From Stenotrophomonas sp. UBA2124 (GTDB lineage Bacteria > Pseudomonadota > Gammaproteobacteria > Xanthomonadales > Xanthomonadaceae), in NCBI GenBank assembly GCA_002329155.1, contig DCXY01000007.1:1-15870 (forward strand): a stretch of 15,870 nt of DNA, in the 5' to 3' direction. Position 1 is the stretch's first letter, and each line of letters begins with the position of its first letter. Shown here piece after piece: positions 8,147 to 15,400 of this stretch. Under the pieces are notes generated by a model. That model worked only from the letters and a program-made list of their open reading frames with translations. It made no database searches and was not told the origin of the DNA. Both the position numbers and the translations under genes were made by a program.

Positions 8147-9370
8147 ATGGAAATCCGCCCTATTCTTTCCACGTTGTCGCGGCACAAGACCGCCGCACTC
8201 CTGATCGTGCTGGAGATCGCGCTCAGTTGCGCCATCATCTGCAATGCCTTGTTCATCGTTTCCCAACGCATGGAAACCATGAACATGGTCAGCGGTCTGT
8301 CGGAAGACCGTCTGCTCCTGATAGGCATGAGCGGCATCGGCAACCAGAGCGATGCCGAGGCACGTACGGCCGAAGACATTGTCTCGCTGCGCGCCATCCC
8401 CGGGGTGGAAAGCGTCAGCATGAGCAACCAGGTGCCTTTCCAGAATGGTTCATGGAATACCAGTCTGGCCGTCAGCCCCGAGCCGGACGCGAAGTCGGCC
8501 AACGGTGCGCAGTACATGGTCAGCGAAAACGCATTGAAGACGATGGGCCTGACCCTGAGCGCCGGCCGCGATTTCACCAGCGACGAGTACAAGAGCAGCA
8601 AGGCGCTGGAGGAAGGTACCGACCTGAGCATCTGGCGCTCGCCGGTACTGCTCAGCGCAGCGTTCGCCAAAGCACTGTTCCCGGACGGCAATGCCATCGG
8701 CAAGACGGCCTACATGGCCGGCACGCCGGTCACCATCGTCGGCGTGGTTGAAACCCTGGCACGGCCCAACCAGATGAGCGGCGACCGCACCCGTAGCGTG
8801 CTTTTCCCAATCCGCATGACCTACAACAACGGCGGCCGCTACGTTATCCGCGTCACCCACCCCGGGCGCCGCGATGAGATCCTCAAGCAGGCCAAGGCCG
8901 TGCTGGACAAGAATGACCCCAACCGCCTGTCGTGGATCGAGAAGACCTTCGAGCAGTCACGCGCCGAATACTTTGCCAACGACCGCGACATGATCGGCCT
9001 GCTGCTGATGGTCAGCGGCCTGCTGTTGCTGGTGACCGCGCTCGGCATCATCGGCCTGGCCAGCTTCTGGGTACAGCAGCGTACCAAGCAGATCGGCATC
9101 CGCCGCGCGCTGGGCGCCACGCGCGGGCAGATACTGCGTTACTTCCTGACCGAGAACTTCCTGCTGGCCAGCATCGGCATCGTGGTCGGCATGCTGCTGG
9201 CCTATCTGCTCAACCAGTGGCTGATGGGCCGCTATGAGCTGCCACGCCTGCCGCTGATATATCTGCCTGTTGGTGCGGTGCTGCTGTGGCTGCTCGGCCA
9301 GATCGCCGTGTTCGGCCCAGCACGCAAAGCGGCGGCCATCCCGCCAGCGGTAGCTACGCGCAGCGCCTGA
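8147..9370 (+). CDS. FtsX/MacB-type ABC permease, subunit 2
   Basis: Encodes 407 residues from the ATG at 8147, chosen because GGAG lies 6 nt upstream and a membrane protein starts there; an in-frame GTG at 8045 would add 34 Pro/Gly-rich residues encoded by the intergenic repeat. Layout: TM1 (about 15-39, TAALLIVLEIALSCAIICNA), periplasmic core (about 40-280), TM2 (282-309), coupling segment QQRTKQIGIRRALGATR (310-326), TM3 (338-357) and TM4 (about 372-392). This is the same fold as the preceding permease with little sequence identity beyond the coupling helix, pointing to an old duplication and a heterodimeric pump. It begins 135 nt after subunit 1, with a REP-like hairpin between them. Confidence 0.93.
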   Translation: MEIRPILSTLSRHKTAALLIVLEIALSCAIICNALFIVSQRMETMNMVSGLSEDRLLLIGMSGIGNQSDAEARTAEDIVSLRAIPGVESVSMSNQVPFQNGSWNTSLAVSPEPDAKSANGAQYMVSENALKTMGLTLSAGRDFTSDEYKSSKALEEGTDLSIWRSPVLLSAAFAKALFPDGNAIGKTAYMAGTPVTIVGVVETLARPNQMSGDRTRSVLFPIRMTYNNGGRYVIRVTHPGRRDEILKQAKAVLDKNDPNRLSWIEKTFEQSRAEYFANDRDMIGLLLMVSGLLLLVTALGIIGLASFWVQQRTKQIGIRRALGATRGQILRYFLTENFLLASIGIVVGMLLAYLLNQWLMGRYELPRLPLIYLPVGAVLLWLLGQIAVFGPARKAAAIPPAVATRSA

Positions 9371-9398
9371 TCGAAACCAGCACGGACGAGCAACGAAC

Positions 9399-9881
9399 AT
9401 GAACAGAAGTCCCGCTCTACTGCTTATGGCAGCCCTGTCATGGATGCCCGCCGTTGCTTGTGCTGATGGTGGCGATTCACTGCACGCCACCATCGCCACA
9501 CTCGATCACGAGGTGTTCGACAGCTTCAACCGCTGCGCCGATCCCGCACAGCTGGAGAAGCACGCCAGCTATTTCGACCCGGCGGTGGAGTTCTACCACG
9601 ACAATGGCGGCGTCACGTGGAACCGCGAGGACATGCTGGCCAACACGCGCCGTAATGTCTGCGGCAACTACACGCGCGAGCTGATTGAAGGCAGCCTGCA
9701 GGTGTATCCGGTCAAGGACTTCGGTGCCATCACCCAGGGCCAGCACCGCTTCTGCGACAGCCGAAACCACGCCTGCGAAGGGCTGGCCGATTTCACCATC
9801 GTCTGGCGCCTGCACGATGGCCAATGGCAGATCACCCGCGTGCTCAGCTACGGGCACCGTGCGGCTACCGCTTCGCCTTGA
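9399..9881 (+). CDS. Exported NTF2-like (DUF4440/SnoaL-type) protein of the efflux operon
   Basis: Encodes 160 residues. An N-terminal signal sequence (MNRSPALLLMAALSWMPAVACA) is expected to be cut near residue 22; Cys21 preceded by AVA is a poor lipobox, so lipidation is possible but less likely. The remaining 138 residues resemble NTF2-like DUF4440 proteins: a helical start (SLHATIATLDHEVFDSFNRC), HASYFDPAVEFYHDNGG, NREDMLANTRRNVCGNY and the closing strands FTIVWRLHDGQWQITRVLSYGH. The fold forms a cone with a pocket; some members are enzymes and others bind ligands. Four cysteines remain in the mature part (46, 88, 119, 126), which may pair in the periplasm. The gene lies 28 nt after permease 2 and 80 nt before the regulator, so it is probably part of the operon. 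A substrate-binding or signal-relay role is a guess from position. Confidence 0.85.
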   Translation: MNRSPALLLMAALSWMPAVACADGGDSLHATIATLDHEVFDSFNRCADPAQLEKHASYFDPAVEFYHDNGGVTWNREDMLANTRRNVCGNYTRELIEGSLQVYPVKDFGAITQGQHRFCDSRNHACEGLADFTIVWRLHDGQWQITRVLSYGHRAATASP

Positions 9882-9961
9882 ACCTCGTCCGCGCGCCGGC
9901 TGCCGCCAGCGTGTAATGTGCTGACTGCCGCCCTCCCACGACAAGCTTCCGACACGCCCCG

Positions 9962-11305
9962 ATGCCGCAGATCCTGATCATCGACGACAACACCGCCGTG
10001 GCCACCGCGTTGGAGGTGCTGTTCTCCCTGCACGACATCGAGACCCGCCACGCCACCTCGCCCGCCGAAGGGCTGGCGATGCTGCAGGCGCTTGAGTTCG
10101 ATCTGGTACTGCAGGACATGAACTTCACCGCCGACACCACCTCCGGCGAGGAAGGTCAGCAGCTGTTCCGCGACATCCGCCAGGCGCACCCCGATCTTCC
10201 GGTGATCCTGCTCACCGCGTGGACGCATCTGGACAGCGCGGTGGAGCTGGTCAAGGCCGGTGCCGCCGACTATCTGGCCAAACCCTGGGACGATGGCCGC
10301 CTGCTGACCACGGTCAACAACCTGCTGGAGCTGGCTGAAACACGCCGCGAACTGGCCCGCCGCCGGCAACGTGAGCTGGCCCAGCGGCAAAGCCTGACCG
10401 AGCGCTACGATCTGCGCGGCGTGGTGTTCGCCGATCCGGCCAGCGAGCGCATCATCGCCCTCGCCTGCCAGGTGGCGCGCTCGGAGCTGCCGGTGCTGAT
10501 CACCGGCCCGAATGGTGCCGGCAAGGAGAAGATCGCCGAGATCATCCAGGCCAATTCGAGCAACCGCAAAGGGCCGTTCGTGGCACTGAACTGCGGGGCG
10601 ATTCCTGCCGAGTTGATCGAAGCCGAACTGTTCGGCGCGGAAGCCGGTGCCTATACCGGGGCCAACAAGGCGCGCGAAGGCAAGTTCGAGGCGGCCGATG
10701 GCGGCACCTTGTTCCTTGATGAGATCGGCAACCTCTCGCTCACCGGCCAGATGAAGCTGCTGCGCGTGCTGGAGACTGGCCGCTTCGAGCGGCTGGGTTC
10801 CAACCGCGAACGGCAGGTGAAAGTGCGTGTGGTCAGCGCCACCAATGCCGATCTGCCGGCGATGATCCGCGACGGCAGTTTCCGCGAAGACCTTTACTAT
10901 CGCCTCAATACCGTCGAGCTGGCGCTGCCACCGCTGGGTGAGCGCCGCGAGGATATCCTGCCACTGGCACGTCACTTCCTCGGCGATGACGCAAAACGGC
11001 TTTCGCCGCAGGCAGCACAGGCGCTGCAGCGGCACACCTGGCCCGGCAACGTGCGTGAGCTGCGCAACGTCATCCAGCGCGCCGCACTGCTGGCACAGGG
11101 GCCGCGCATCGAGGTGGGCGACCTCAACCTGCCCCGCATCAGCACGCGCCCCGCTCCTCTGGCAGCGGAGGAACCTGACCGCGCCCGTATCGTTGCCGCG
11201 CTGGAGCGCGCCGGTGGCGTCATCGCCCAGGCGGCGGCCGAGCTGGGCATGAGCCGGCAGGCGCTGTACCGGCGGATGGATCGCCACGGGATTCCACGCG
11301 ATTGA
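9962..11305 (+). CDS. NtrC-family sigma-54-dependent response regulator
   Basis: Encodes 447 residues. The receiver domain (1-120) has the acidic pair Asp8-Asp9, phospho-acceptor Asp52 (VLQDMNF), Thr85 and Lys107 (LAKPWD). A charged linker (about 125-150) leads to the AAA+ domain (about 152-385): Walker A GPNGAGKE (182-189), the sigma-54-contacting loop GAYTGA (229-234, Tyr where Phe is usual), Walker B GGTLFLDEIG (Asp253-Glu254), FREDLYYRLN with arginine-finger region, and WPGNVRELRN (sensor II). A Fis-type helix-turn-helix ends the protein (about 408-447, IAQAAAELGMSRQALYRRMDRHG). When phosphorylated it should bind enhancer palindromes and open sigma-54 promoters; the promoter at 4394-4506 is the natural target. 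No clear ribosome-binding site or separate promoter was found in the 80-nt spacer. Confidence 0.96.
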   Translation: MPQILIIDDNTAVATALEVLFSLHDIETRHATSPAEGLAMLQALEFDLVLQDMNFTADTTSGEEGQQLFRDIRQAHPDLPVILLTAWTHLDSAVELVKAGAADYLAKPWDDGRLLTTVNNLLELAETRRELARRRQRELAQRQSLTERYDLRGVVFADPASERIIALACQVARSELPVLITGPNGAGKEKIAEIIQANSSNRKGPFVALNCGAIPAELIEAELFGAEAGAYTGANKAREGKFEAADGGTLFLDEIGNLSLTGQMKLLRVLETGRFERLGSNRERQVKVRVVSATNADLPAMIRDGSFREDLYYRLNTVELALPPLGERREDILPLARHFLGDDAKRLSPQAAQALQRHTWPGNVRELRNVIQRAALLAQGPRIEVGDLNLPRISTRPAPLAAEEPDRARIVAALERAGGVIAQAAAELGMSRQALYRRMDRHGIPRD

Positions 11306-11315
11306 GCATGCAACG

Positions 11316-12668
11316 GTGAAACTACGCTCCTTCACCTTCCGCTTGTTCCTGCGCCTGCTGCCGGTGCTGGCGCTGGCCGCCGCGCTGCCGTGGCTGCTGG
11401 CCTACTGGATGGACCGTGGCTGGGTCGTGGTGCTCACCTCCACCCTGATCCTGTTGGCGCTGATGTGGTGGGCGCTGCGCCGAGCCACCGCGCCCATCCG
11501 CTCGCTGCTGCGCGCTCTGGCCGGCACTACCAGCAGTTACCGCGACGGTGAATTCAACTTCGGCGTGCACTGGCACGGCAACGACGAATTCGCGCATCTG
11601 GTGAAGGCCCACGCCGAACTTGGCGAGGTGCTGCGTGAGCAGCGCCAGTCACTGGTGCAGCGTGAACTGCTGCTCGACACCATGGTGCAGAACACGCCGG
11701 TGGCAATGCTGTTGCTGACCAATGGCGGCGATGGCGTGCAGCGCGTGGTGTTCTCCAACATCGCCGCGCGCAAGCTGCTGCACGGCGGCTGGAAGCTGGA
11801 GGGCAAGCGGCTGCCGGAGTTACTGGAGCAGATGCCCACCGAACTGCGCAATGCGATTTCGCGCGGCGGTGATTGCCTGTTCGCGGTGCGCGATGCGGAA
11901 GCAGTGGAGGACGATGACGACGATGAACAGATCTACCATCTGTCGCGCCGCAACTTCCATCTCAATGGCCGACCCCATGAACTGCTGTTGCTGCGCCTGC
12001 TCACCGCCGAGCTGCGCCGTCAGGAAGTGCAGACCTGGAAGAAGGTGATCCGCGTCATCAGTCATGAGCTGAACAACTCGCTGGCGCCCATCGCCTCGCT
12101 GGCACACTCCGGCGCCGAGCTGGTACGACGCAATCGCACCGAACGGTTGGAAGGCGTGTTCGGCACCATCGAGGAACGCGCACGCCATCTGGAGGGCTTC
12201 ATCCGCGGCTATGCGCGCTTTGCCAAGCTGCCGCAGCCGCAGCTGCAGACGGTGGTGTGGGCCGGTTTCCTGCATGGCCTGCAGCAGCAGATTCCGTTCC
12301 GGATGGCAGAGATTCCCGAGGAGCTCAGCAGCCGCATCGATCCGGCGCAGTTCGCCCAGGCCCTGCTGAACCTGCTGAAGAACGCGCATGAAGCCAGCCA
12401 CGACAACGGCATGGATGATGAGGCGGTGGAGCTGCGTGTCGCGCGCCTGCCGCACTGGCTGCGCATCGAGGTGCTGGACCGCGGCAGCGGCATGAACGAG
12501 GCCGTGCTGCAGAACGCGCTGATGCCGTTCTATTCAACCAAGCGCAACGGCACCGGCCTGGGTCTGGCCCTGACCCGCGAAATCATCGAAGCCCACGGGG
12601 GCCGCATCGCGCTGCAGAACCGCAACGAAGGCGGGCTGTGCGTGACCGTGCTGCTGCCGCATGATTGA
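11316..12668 (+). CDS. NtrY-like sensor histidine kinase with minimal periplasmic loop
   Basis: Encodes 450 residues from a GTG start at 11316; an ATG at 11308 is out of frame and stops after three codons. The start lies 10 nt after the regulator stop, so the two are a pair. Two membrane helices (about 11-31 and 36-53) are joined by only about three residues (DRG), leaving no room for a periplasmic sensor domain. A HAMP-like region (54-115) and a PAS-like region (about 118-230, QNTPVAMLLLTNGG) follow, the latter with an acidic run EDDDDDE (198-204). The kinase core has the phospho-acceptor His250 (VISHELNNSLAPIASLA), N-box LLNLLKNAHEAS (Asn352/Asn356), G1 VLDRGSGM, F-box FYST and G2 GTGLGLAL. 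The SHELNNSLAP H-box is typical of NtrY/NtrB-type kinases that pair with NtrC-family regulators. The signal is unknown. Confidence 0.95.
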   Translation: MKLRSFTFRLFLRLLPVLALAAALPWLLAYWMDRGWVVVLTSTLILLALMWWALRRATAPIRSLLRALAGTTSSYRDGEFNFGVHWHGNDEFAHLVKAHAELGEVLREQRQSLVQRELLLDTMVQNTPVAMLLLTNGGDGVQRVVFSNIAARKLLHGGWKLEGKRLPELLEQMPTELRNAISRGGDCLFAVRDAEAVEDDDDDEQIYHLSRRNFHLNGRPHELLLLRLLTAELRRQEVQTWKKVIRVISHELNNSLAPIASLAHSGAELVRRNRTERLEGVFGTIEERARHLEGFIRGYARFAKLPQPQLQTVVWAGFLHGLQQQIPFRMAEIPEELSSRIDPAQFAQALLNLLKNAHEASHDNGMDDEAVELRVARLPHWLRIEVLDRGSGMNEAVLQNALMPFYSTKRNGTGLGLALTREIIEAHGGRIALQNRNEGGLCVTVLLPHD

Positions 12669-12687
12669 TGCCTGATCCGGAAGAGCG

Positions 12688-12879
12688 CCCCCATCCGCCC
12701 TTCGGGCACCTTCCCCCGTAAACGGGAGAAGGGATGAACTTCAGTATCTTTGAGGTCAGATGCATCGCTGCTTCGACGGGCATCACGCGCGAAGCACTTG
12801 ATGTGCGGCCTATGGAAAGGTGCGCAATACCCTCCCTTCTCCCGCTTGCGGGGGAAGGTGCCCGAAGGGCGGATGGGGG
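12688..12879. repeat. Inverted pair of REP-like repeats (REPIN-like)
   Basis: A 47-nt arm (12688-12734) starting CCCCCATCCGCCCTTCGGGC is repeated in inverted orientation at 12833-12879 with only two mismatches, flanking a 98-nt core. Each arm contains its own small stem (CTTCCCCCG versus CGGGAGAAG around AA). The core carries further imperfect complementarity (CTGCTTCG and CGAAGCAC). The pair fills the gap between the convergent ends of the kinase gene and glmU, and spurious translations such as LPLAGEGARRADGG arise from it. Repeats of this kind are common in Xanthomonadaceae intergenic DNA. No separate T-tailed terminator is seen here, and no gene is supported in 12669-12928. Confidence 0.85.
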
Positions 12880-12928
12880 ATGCAGTTGCTCTTGCCCTTG
12901 CTTCTACAGCCCCCCAATCACCCAATCC

Positions 12929-14296
12929 TCAGGACTTCTTCACCGGCCGCACCCAGCCATCCACCGTCTGCTGACGCGAACGCGCCACGGTGAGCTTGTC
13001 CGCCGGTGCTGTGCGCGTCACCACCGAGCCTGCAGCGATCGTCGCGCCGTCTTCCAGCGTCACCGGCGCGACCAAAGAGCTGTTCGAGCCCACAAACACC
13101 TTGTCCCCGATCAGCGTCTGGAACTTGTTCACGCCGTCGTAGTTGCAGGTGATGGTGCCTGCACCGATGTTGGTGCCGCTGCCAATCACCGCATCGCCCA
13201 GATAAGTCAGGTGATTGGCCTTGCTGCCCTTGCCCAAGGTGGTCTTCTTGGTCTCCACGAAATTGCCGACATGCACACCATCGGCCAGCACGGTGCCCGG
13301 GCGCAGACGCGCGAACGGGCCGATCTGCGCGGCACCTTCGCTGACCACACCTTCCAGATCGCAGTGCGGGCGCACTTCTGTGCCCGCCCCCAGCTTGACG
13401 TCCTTCAGCCGCACGAAGGCACCAATGGTGACGCCGTCGCCCAGCTCCACCGCGCCTTCCAGCACCACGTTGGCATCGATCTGCACATCGCGGCCCACCT
13501 TCACCGTGCCGCGCTGATCGAAGCGCGACGGGTCCAGCAGGCGCACGCCGTGCTCGCACAGCGCCTTGGCCGCACGCAGCTGCCATGCACGCTCCAGCTG
13601 CGAGAGCTGCCACGGATCATTCGCGCCTTCGGCTTCCTGCGGGTCGGCCACGCGCACCATTTCCGCCGGCGTGTACTCGGCGGCTGCGGAAGCGAACACG
13701 TCGGTCAGGTAGTACTCGCCCTGTGCATTGGCATTGGACAACGCGCCAAGCCAACGGCGCAGCGCGGTCGATTCGGCGGTGATGATGCCGGTGTTCACCG
13801 TACGGATGCGCTTGTGCTCGTCGTCGGCATCCTTCTGCTCGACGATGGCCGCCACCTTGCCTTCGGCATCACGCACCACGCGGCCATAGCCGGTGGGGTC
13901 CTCCAGCTCGGCCACCAGTACCGCCAGACGCGGCGCACCTTCCAGCAGCGCGTTGAGCGTGGCTGTACGGATCAGCGGCACGTCGCCATACAGCACCAGT
14001 ACCTGCGCGGTATCCGGCACGTCCGGCATGGCCTGCTGCACAGCGTGGCCGGTGCCCAGCTGTTCGGTCTGCTCGGCCCAGCTCAGATCATTCTGGCCGG
14101 CAAATGCGGTGCGCACGGCCTCGCCACCATGGCCATAGACCACGTGGATACCTGCCGGCTGCAACTCGCGCGCGGCAGCAATCACGTGTGCCAGCATCGG
14201 CTGCCCTGCCACGGGCTGCAGCACCTTGGGCAGCGCGGATTTCATGCGCTTGCCAGCGCCGGCGGCCAGGATGATCACGTGCAGGGGTTGGGTCAT
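12929..14296 (-). CDS. glmU: Bifunctional UDP-GlcNAc pyrophosphorylase / glucosamine-1-phosphate acetyltransferase
   Basis: Encodes 455 residues, the normal length (456 in E. coli). GlmU acetylates glucosamine-1-phosphate and then couples GlcNAc-1-phosphate to UTP, giving UDP-GlcNAc in the cytoplasm. The N-terminal uridyltransferase domain has LAAGAGKRMKSALPK (10-24), QLGTGHAV (79-86) and YGDVPL (103-108). The C-terminal left-handed beta-helix has hexapeptide repeats and the acetyltransferase motifs RLRPGT, ETKKTTLGKGSKANHLTYLGD, GAGTITCNYDG and GSNSSLVAPV. The ATG at 14296 is preferred over an in-frame TTG at 14305 because AGGAAG (14306-14311) lies 9 nt from the ATG but directly abuts the TTG. 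It has its own TAGAAT promoter and runs toward the convergent kinase gene. Functionally it acts two steps after glmS. Confidence 0.97.
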   Translation of the reverse strand: MTQPLHVIILAAGAGKRMKSALPKVLQPVAGQPMLAHVIAAARELQPAGIHVVYGHGGEAVRTAFAGQNDLSWAEQTEQLGTGHAVQQAMPDVPDTAQVLVLYGDVPLIRTATLNALLEGAPRLAVLVAELEDPTGYGRVVRDAEGKVAAIVEQKDADDEHKRIRTVNTGIITAESTALRRWLGALSNANAQGEYYLTDVFASAAAEYTPAEMVRVADPQEAEGANDPWQLSQLERAWQLRAAKALCEHGVRLLDPSRFDQRGTVKVGRDVQIDANVVLEGAVELGDGVTIGAFVRLKDVKLGAGTEVRPHCDLEGVVSEGAAQIGPFARLRPGTVLADGVHVGNFVETKKTTLGKGSKANHLTYLGDAVIGSGTNIGAGTITCNYDGVNKFQTLIGDKVFVGSNSSLVAPVTLEDGATIAAGSVVTRTAPADKLTVARSRQQTVDGWVRPVKKS

Positions 14297-14305
14297 GAAC
14301 GGCAA

Positions 14306-14311
14306 CTTCCT
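14306..14311 (-). promoter_or_regulatory. glmU ribosome-binding site deciding the start
   Basis: AGGAAG on the minus strand, 9 nt before the ATG at 14296 and immediately next to the alternative TTG at 14305. Spacing supports the ATG. Confidence 0.65.
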
Positions 14312-14326
14312 TGAATTGATGATCGG

Positions 14327-14332
14327 ATTCTA
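14327..14332 (-). promoter_or_regulatory. Candidate -10 box for glmU (TAGAAT on the minus strand)
   Basis: Reads GCTTAGAATCC on the minus strand, about 30 nt before the glmU ATG. The same hexamer is placed similarly before gloA and glmS. The divergent gtrA-like gene starts only 18 bp away, so the -35 would lie within its first codons. Confidence 0.5.
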
Positions 14333-14349
14333 AGCCCGCATTGGGTAGC

Positions 14350-14763
14350 ATGGCAGCCACTTTCCAGAACCCCGCCTTGATGAGCCTGCTGCGCCAGGGT
14401 AGCCAATACCTGCTTTTCGGCCTGCTCCAGCTGCTGCTGGACTGGGCGGTATTCGTCGCGGCCACCTCGCTGGGCCTGCCTGCCGTACCCGGCAACCTGC
14501 TTGGCCGGGTCAGCGGTGCCCTGCTCGGATTCTGGCTAAACGGCCGTTACACCTTTGCCACACAGGGCGAGCAGCGCCACGGCTGGAAACGCTTTGGCCG
14601 TTTCCTAGTTTTGTGGCTGCTGATGACCGCGGCCAGCACCTGGCTGGTTGCCTGGGCAGCGCATAGTTTTGGCCTGCAGCTGGCGTGGCTGGCCAAGCCG
14701 GTGGTGGAAGGTGGCCTTGCAGTGATCACCTTCTTCCTGCTCCGGCATGTGATCTACCGCTGA
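14350..14763 (+). CDS. GtrA-family small membrane protein
   Basis: Encodes 137 residues from ATG 14350; an in-frame TTG at 14341 would add three residues, and ATG 14380 is a shorter option. Four predicted membrane helices (about 17-40, 46-66, 83-105, 112-133) and the signature segment GFWLNGRYTF after helix 2 place it in the GtrA/DPMS family, whose best-known members are thought to flip undecaprenyl-phosphate-linked sugars for O-antigen or wall glycosylation, although many members have no proven role. No glycosyltransferase partner (gtrB type) is in the window; it stands alone between glmU and the atp operon. It is transcribed divergently from glmU, with start codons only 53 bp apart, so the two promoters must overlap. 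No ribosome-binding site is evident. Confidence 0.88.
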   Translation: MAATFQNPALMSLLRQGSQYLLFGLLQLLLDWAVFVAATSLGLPAVPGNLLGRVSGALLGFWLNGRYTFATQGEQRHGWKRFGRFLVLWLLMTAASTWLVAWAAHSFGLQLAWLAKPVVEGGLAVITFFLLRHVIYR

Positions 14764-14778
14764 GCCGCGCACGCGGCT
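14763..14778 (+). other. Hairpin directly after the gtrA-family gene
   Basis: AGCCGCG and CGCGGCT pair perfectly around a 2-nt spacer, starting at the last base of the stop codon. No T-run follows, so it would at most be a weak or Rho-assisted terminator. Confidence 0.4.
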
Positions 14779-14801
14779 GCAGGCAGCACGGCAACACCAC
14801 A

Positions 14802-14827
14802 AACAAAAAAGCCGGCCCAGGGCCGGC
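14802..14827 (-). terminator. Intrinsic terminator of the ATP synthase operon
   Basis: On the minus strand GCCGGCC-CTG-GGCCGGC (14811-14827) is followed by TTTTTTGTTT, a textbook Rho-independent terminator, about 27 nt after the atpC stop. Upstream A-richness in the + direction does not favour use by the convergent gene. Confidence 0.93.
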
Positions 14828-14853
14828 GTTTCCGTATGCGCTTGGCGCCTGCC

Positions 14854-15279
14854 TCAGTGCTTGAGGTTACGGCGCAGTCGTTCCAGCGCCTGCAGCTGCG
14901 CGGTGACTTCGGCCAGGCGCTGCTGTGCTTCGGCCAGCTCCATGGCTTCGCCACGGTTGGCCAGCACGCGCTCGGCTTCTTCCTTGGCTTTGCGCACGGC
15001 GGCTTCGTCGATGTCGGTGGCGCGGATGGCGGTGTCGGCCAGCACGGTCACCACCTGCGGCTGCACTTCCAGGATGCCGCCGGAGATGGCGAAATCCAGC
15101 TGCTCGCCGGCGGCGGTGGTCACCACCACCTTGCCCGGCTTCAGGCGGGTGATCAGCGGTGCGTGCTTGGGCGCGATGCCCAGCTCGCCCAGCTCACCGG
15201 TGGCCACGACCAGGGTCGCTTCACCGCTGAAGATCTGCTGTTCGGCACTGACGATGTCGCAACGGATGGTGCTAGTCAT
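14854..15279 (-). CDS. atpC: F1Fo ATP synthase epsilon subunit
   Basis: Encodes 141 residues, normal for the family. The epsilon subunit is part of the F1 central stalk, coupling rotation to catalysis and inhibiting ATP hydrolysis through its C-terminal helices. An N-terminal beta-sandwich (about 1-87) shows the conserved IRCDIVSAEQQIFSGEA, GELGILPKHAPL-like segment (here GELGIAPKHAPLITRLKPG) and SGGILEVQPQVVTVLADTA; the C-terminal helical hairpin (about 90-138) is rich in Ala, Glu and Arg. GAGAAA lies just before the ATG. It follows atpD after a 121-nt spacer that contains a hairpin, and it is the last gene of the operon before a strong terminator. Confidence 0.97.
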   Translation of the reverse strand: MTSTIRCDIVSAEQQIFSGEATLVVATGELGELGIAPKHAPLITRLKPGKVVVTTAAGEQLDFAISGGILEVQPQVVTVLADTAIRATDIDEAAVRKAKEEAERVLANRGEAMELAEAQQRLAEVTAQLQALERLRRNLKH

Positions 15280-15346
15280 GTCTGTTTCTCAAAAGCGGGA
15301 AAGGGCGTGGGCACCGGAAGGAAGCTGTGTTGCCGCTTCGTCGGCA

Positions 15347-15369
15347 GCAGGGAATCAGATGTTCCCTGC
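15347..15369 (-). other. Hairpin in the atpD-atpC spacer
   Basis: GCAGGGAA (15347-15354) and TTCCCTGC (15362-15369) pair perfectly around a 7-nt loop. No T-run follows on the minus strand. It may modulate relative expression of the epsilon subunit or protect the mRNA; no gene is seen in the 121-nt spacer. Confidence 0.45.
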
Positions 15370-15400
15370 CGCCTGTTCCCGGTACCCGCTCCGGTCTTCC

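Noticed and set aside
6986..8266. 426-codon minus-strand ORF opposite the permeases
   Set aside because: Antisense shadow of FtsX-type permeases with His/Gln-rich composition and no recognisable fold.
9882..9961. Separate promoter for the regulator gene (TGTAAT at 9912-9917, or a GG/GC pair near 9898)
   Set aside because: TTGAAC lies 28 nt from TGTAAT, too far for a -35, and the GG/GC pair is spaced 9 rather than 10 nt; read-through from the operon promoter is simpler.
9848..11335. 495-codon minus-strand ORF opposite the response regulator
   Set aside because: The sense strand encodes an intact three-domain NtrC-family protein; the antisense product is compositionally biased.
14297..14305. 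TTG start of glmU three codons upstream
   Set aside because: The ribosome-binding site AGGAAG directly touches the TTG; spacing fits the ATG at 14296.
12734..14314. 526-codon plus-strand ORF opposite glmU, beginning in the REP repeat
   Set aside because: glmU is complete on the other strand; the start of this ORF is repeat-derived and the remainder is a shadow.
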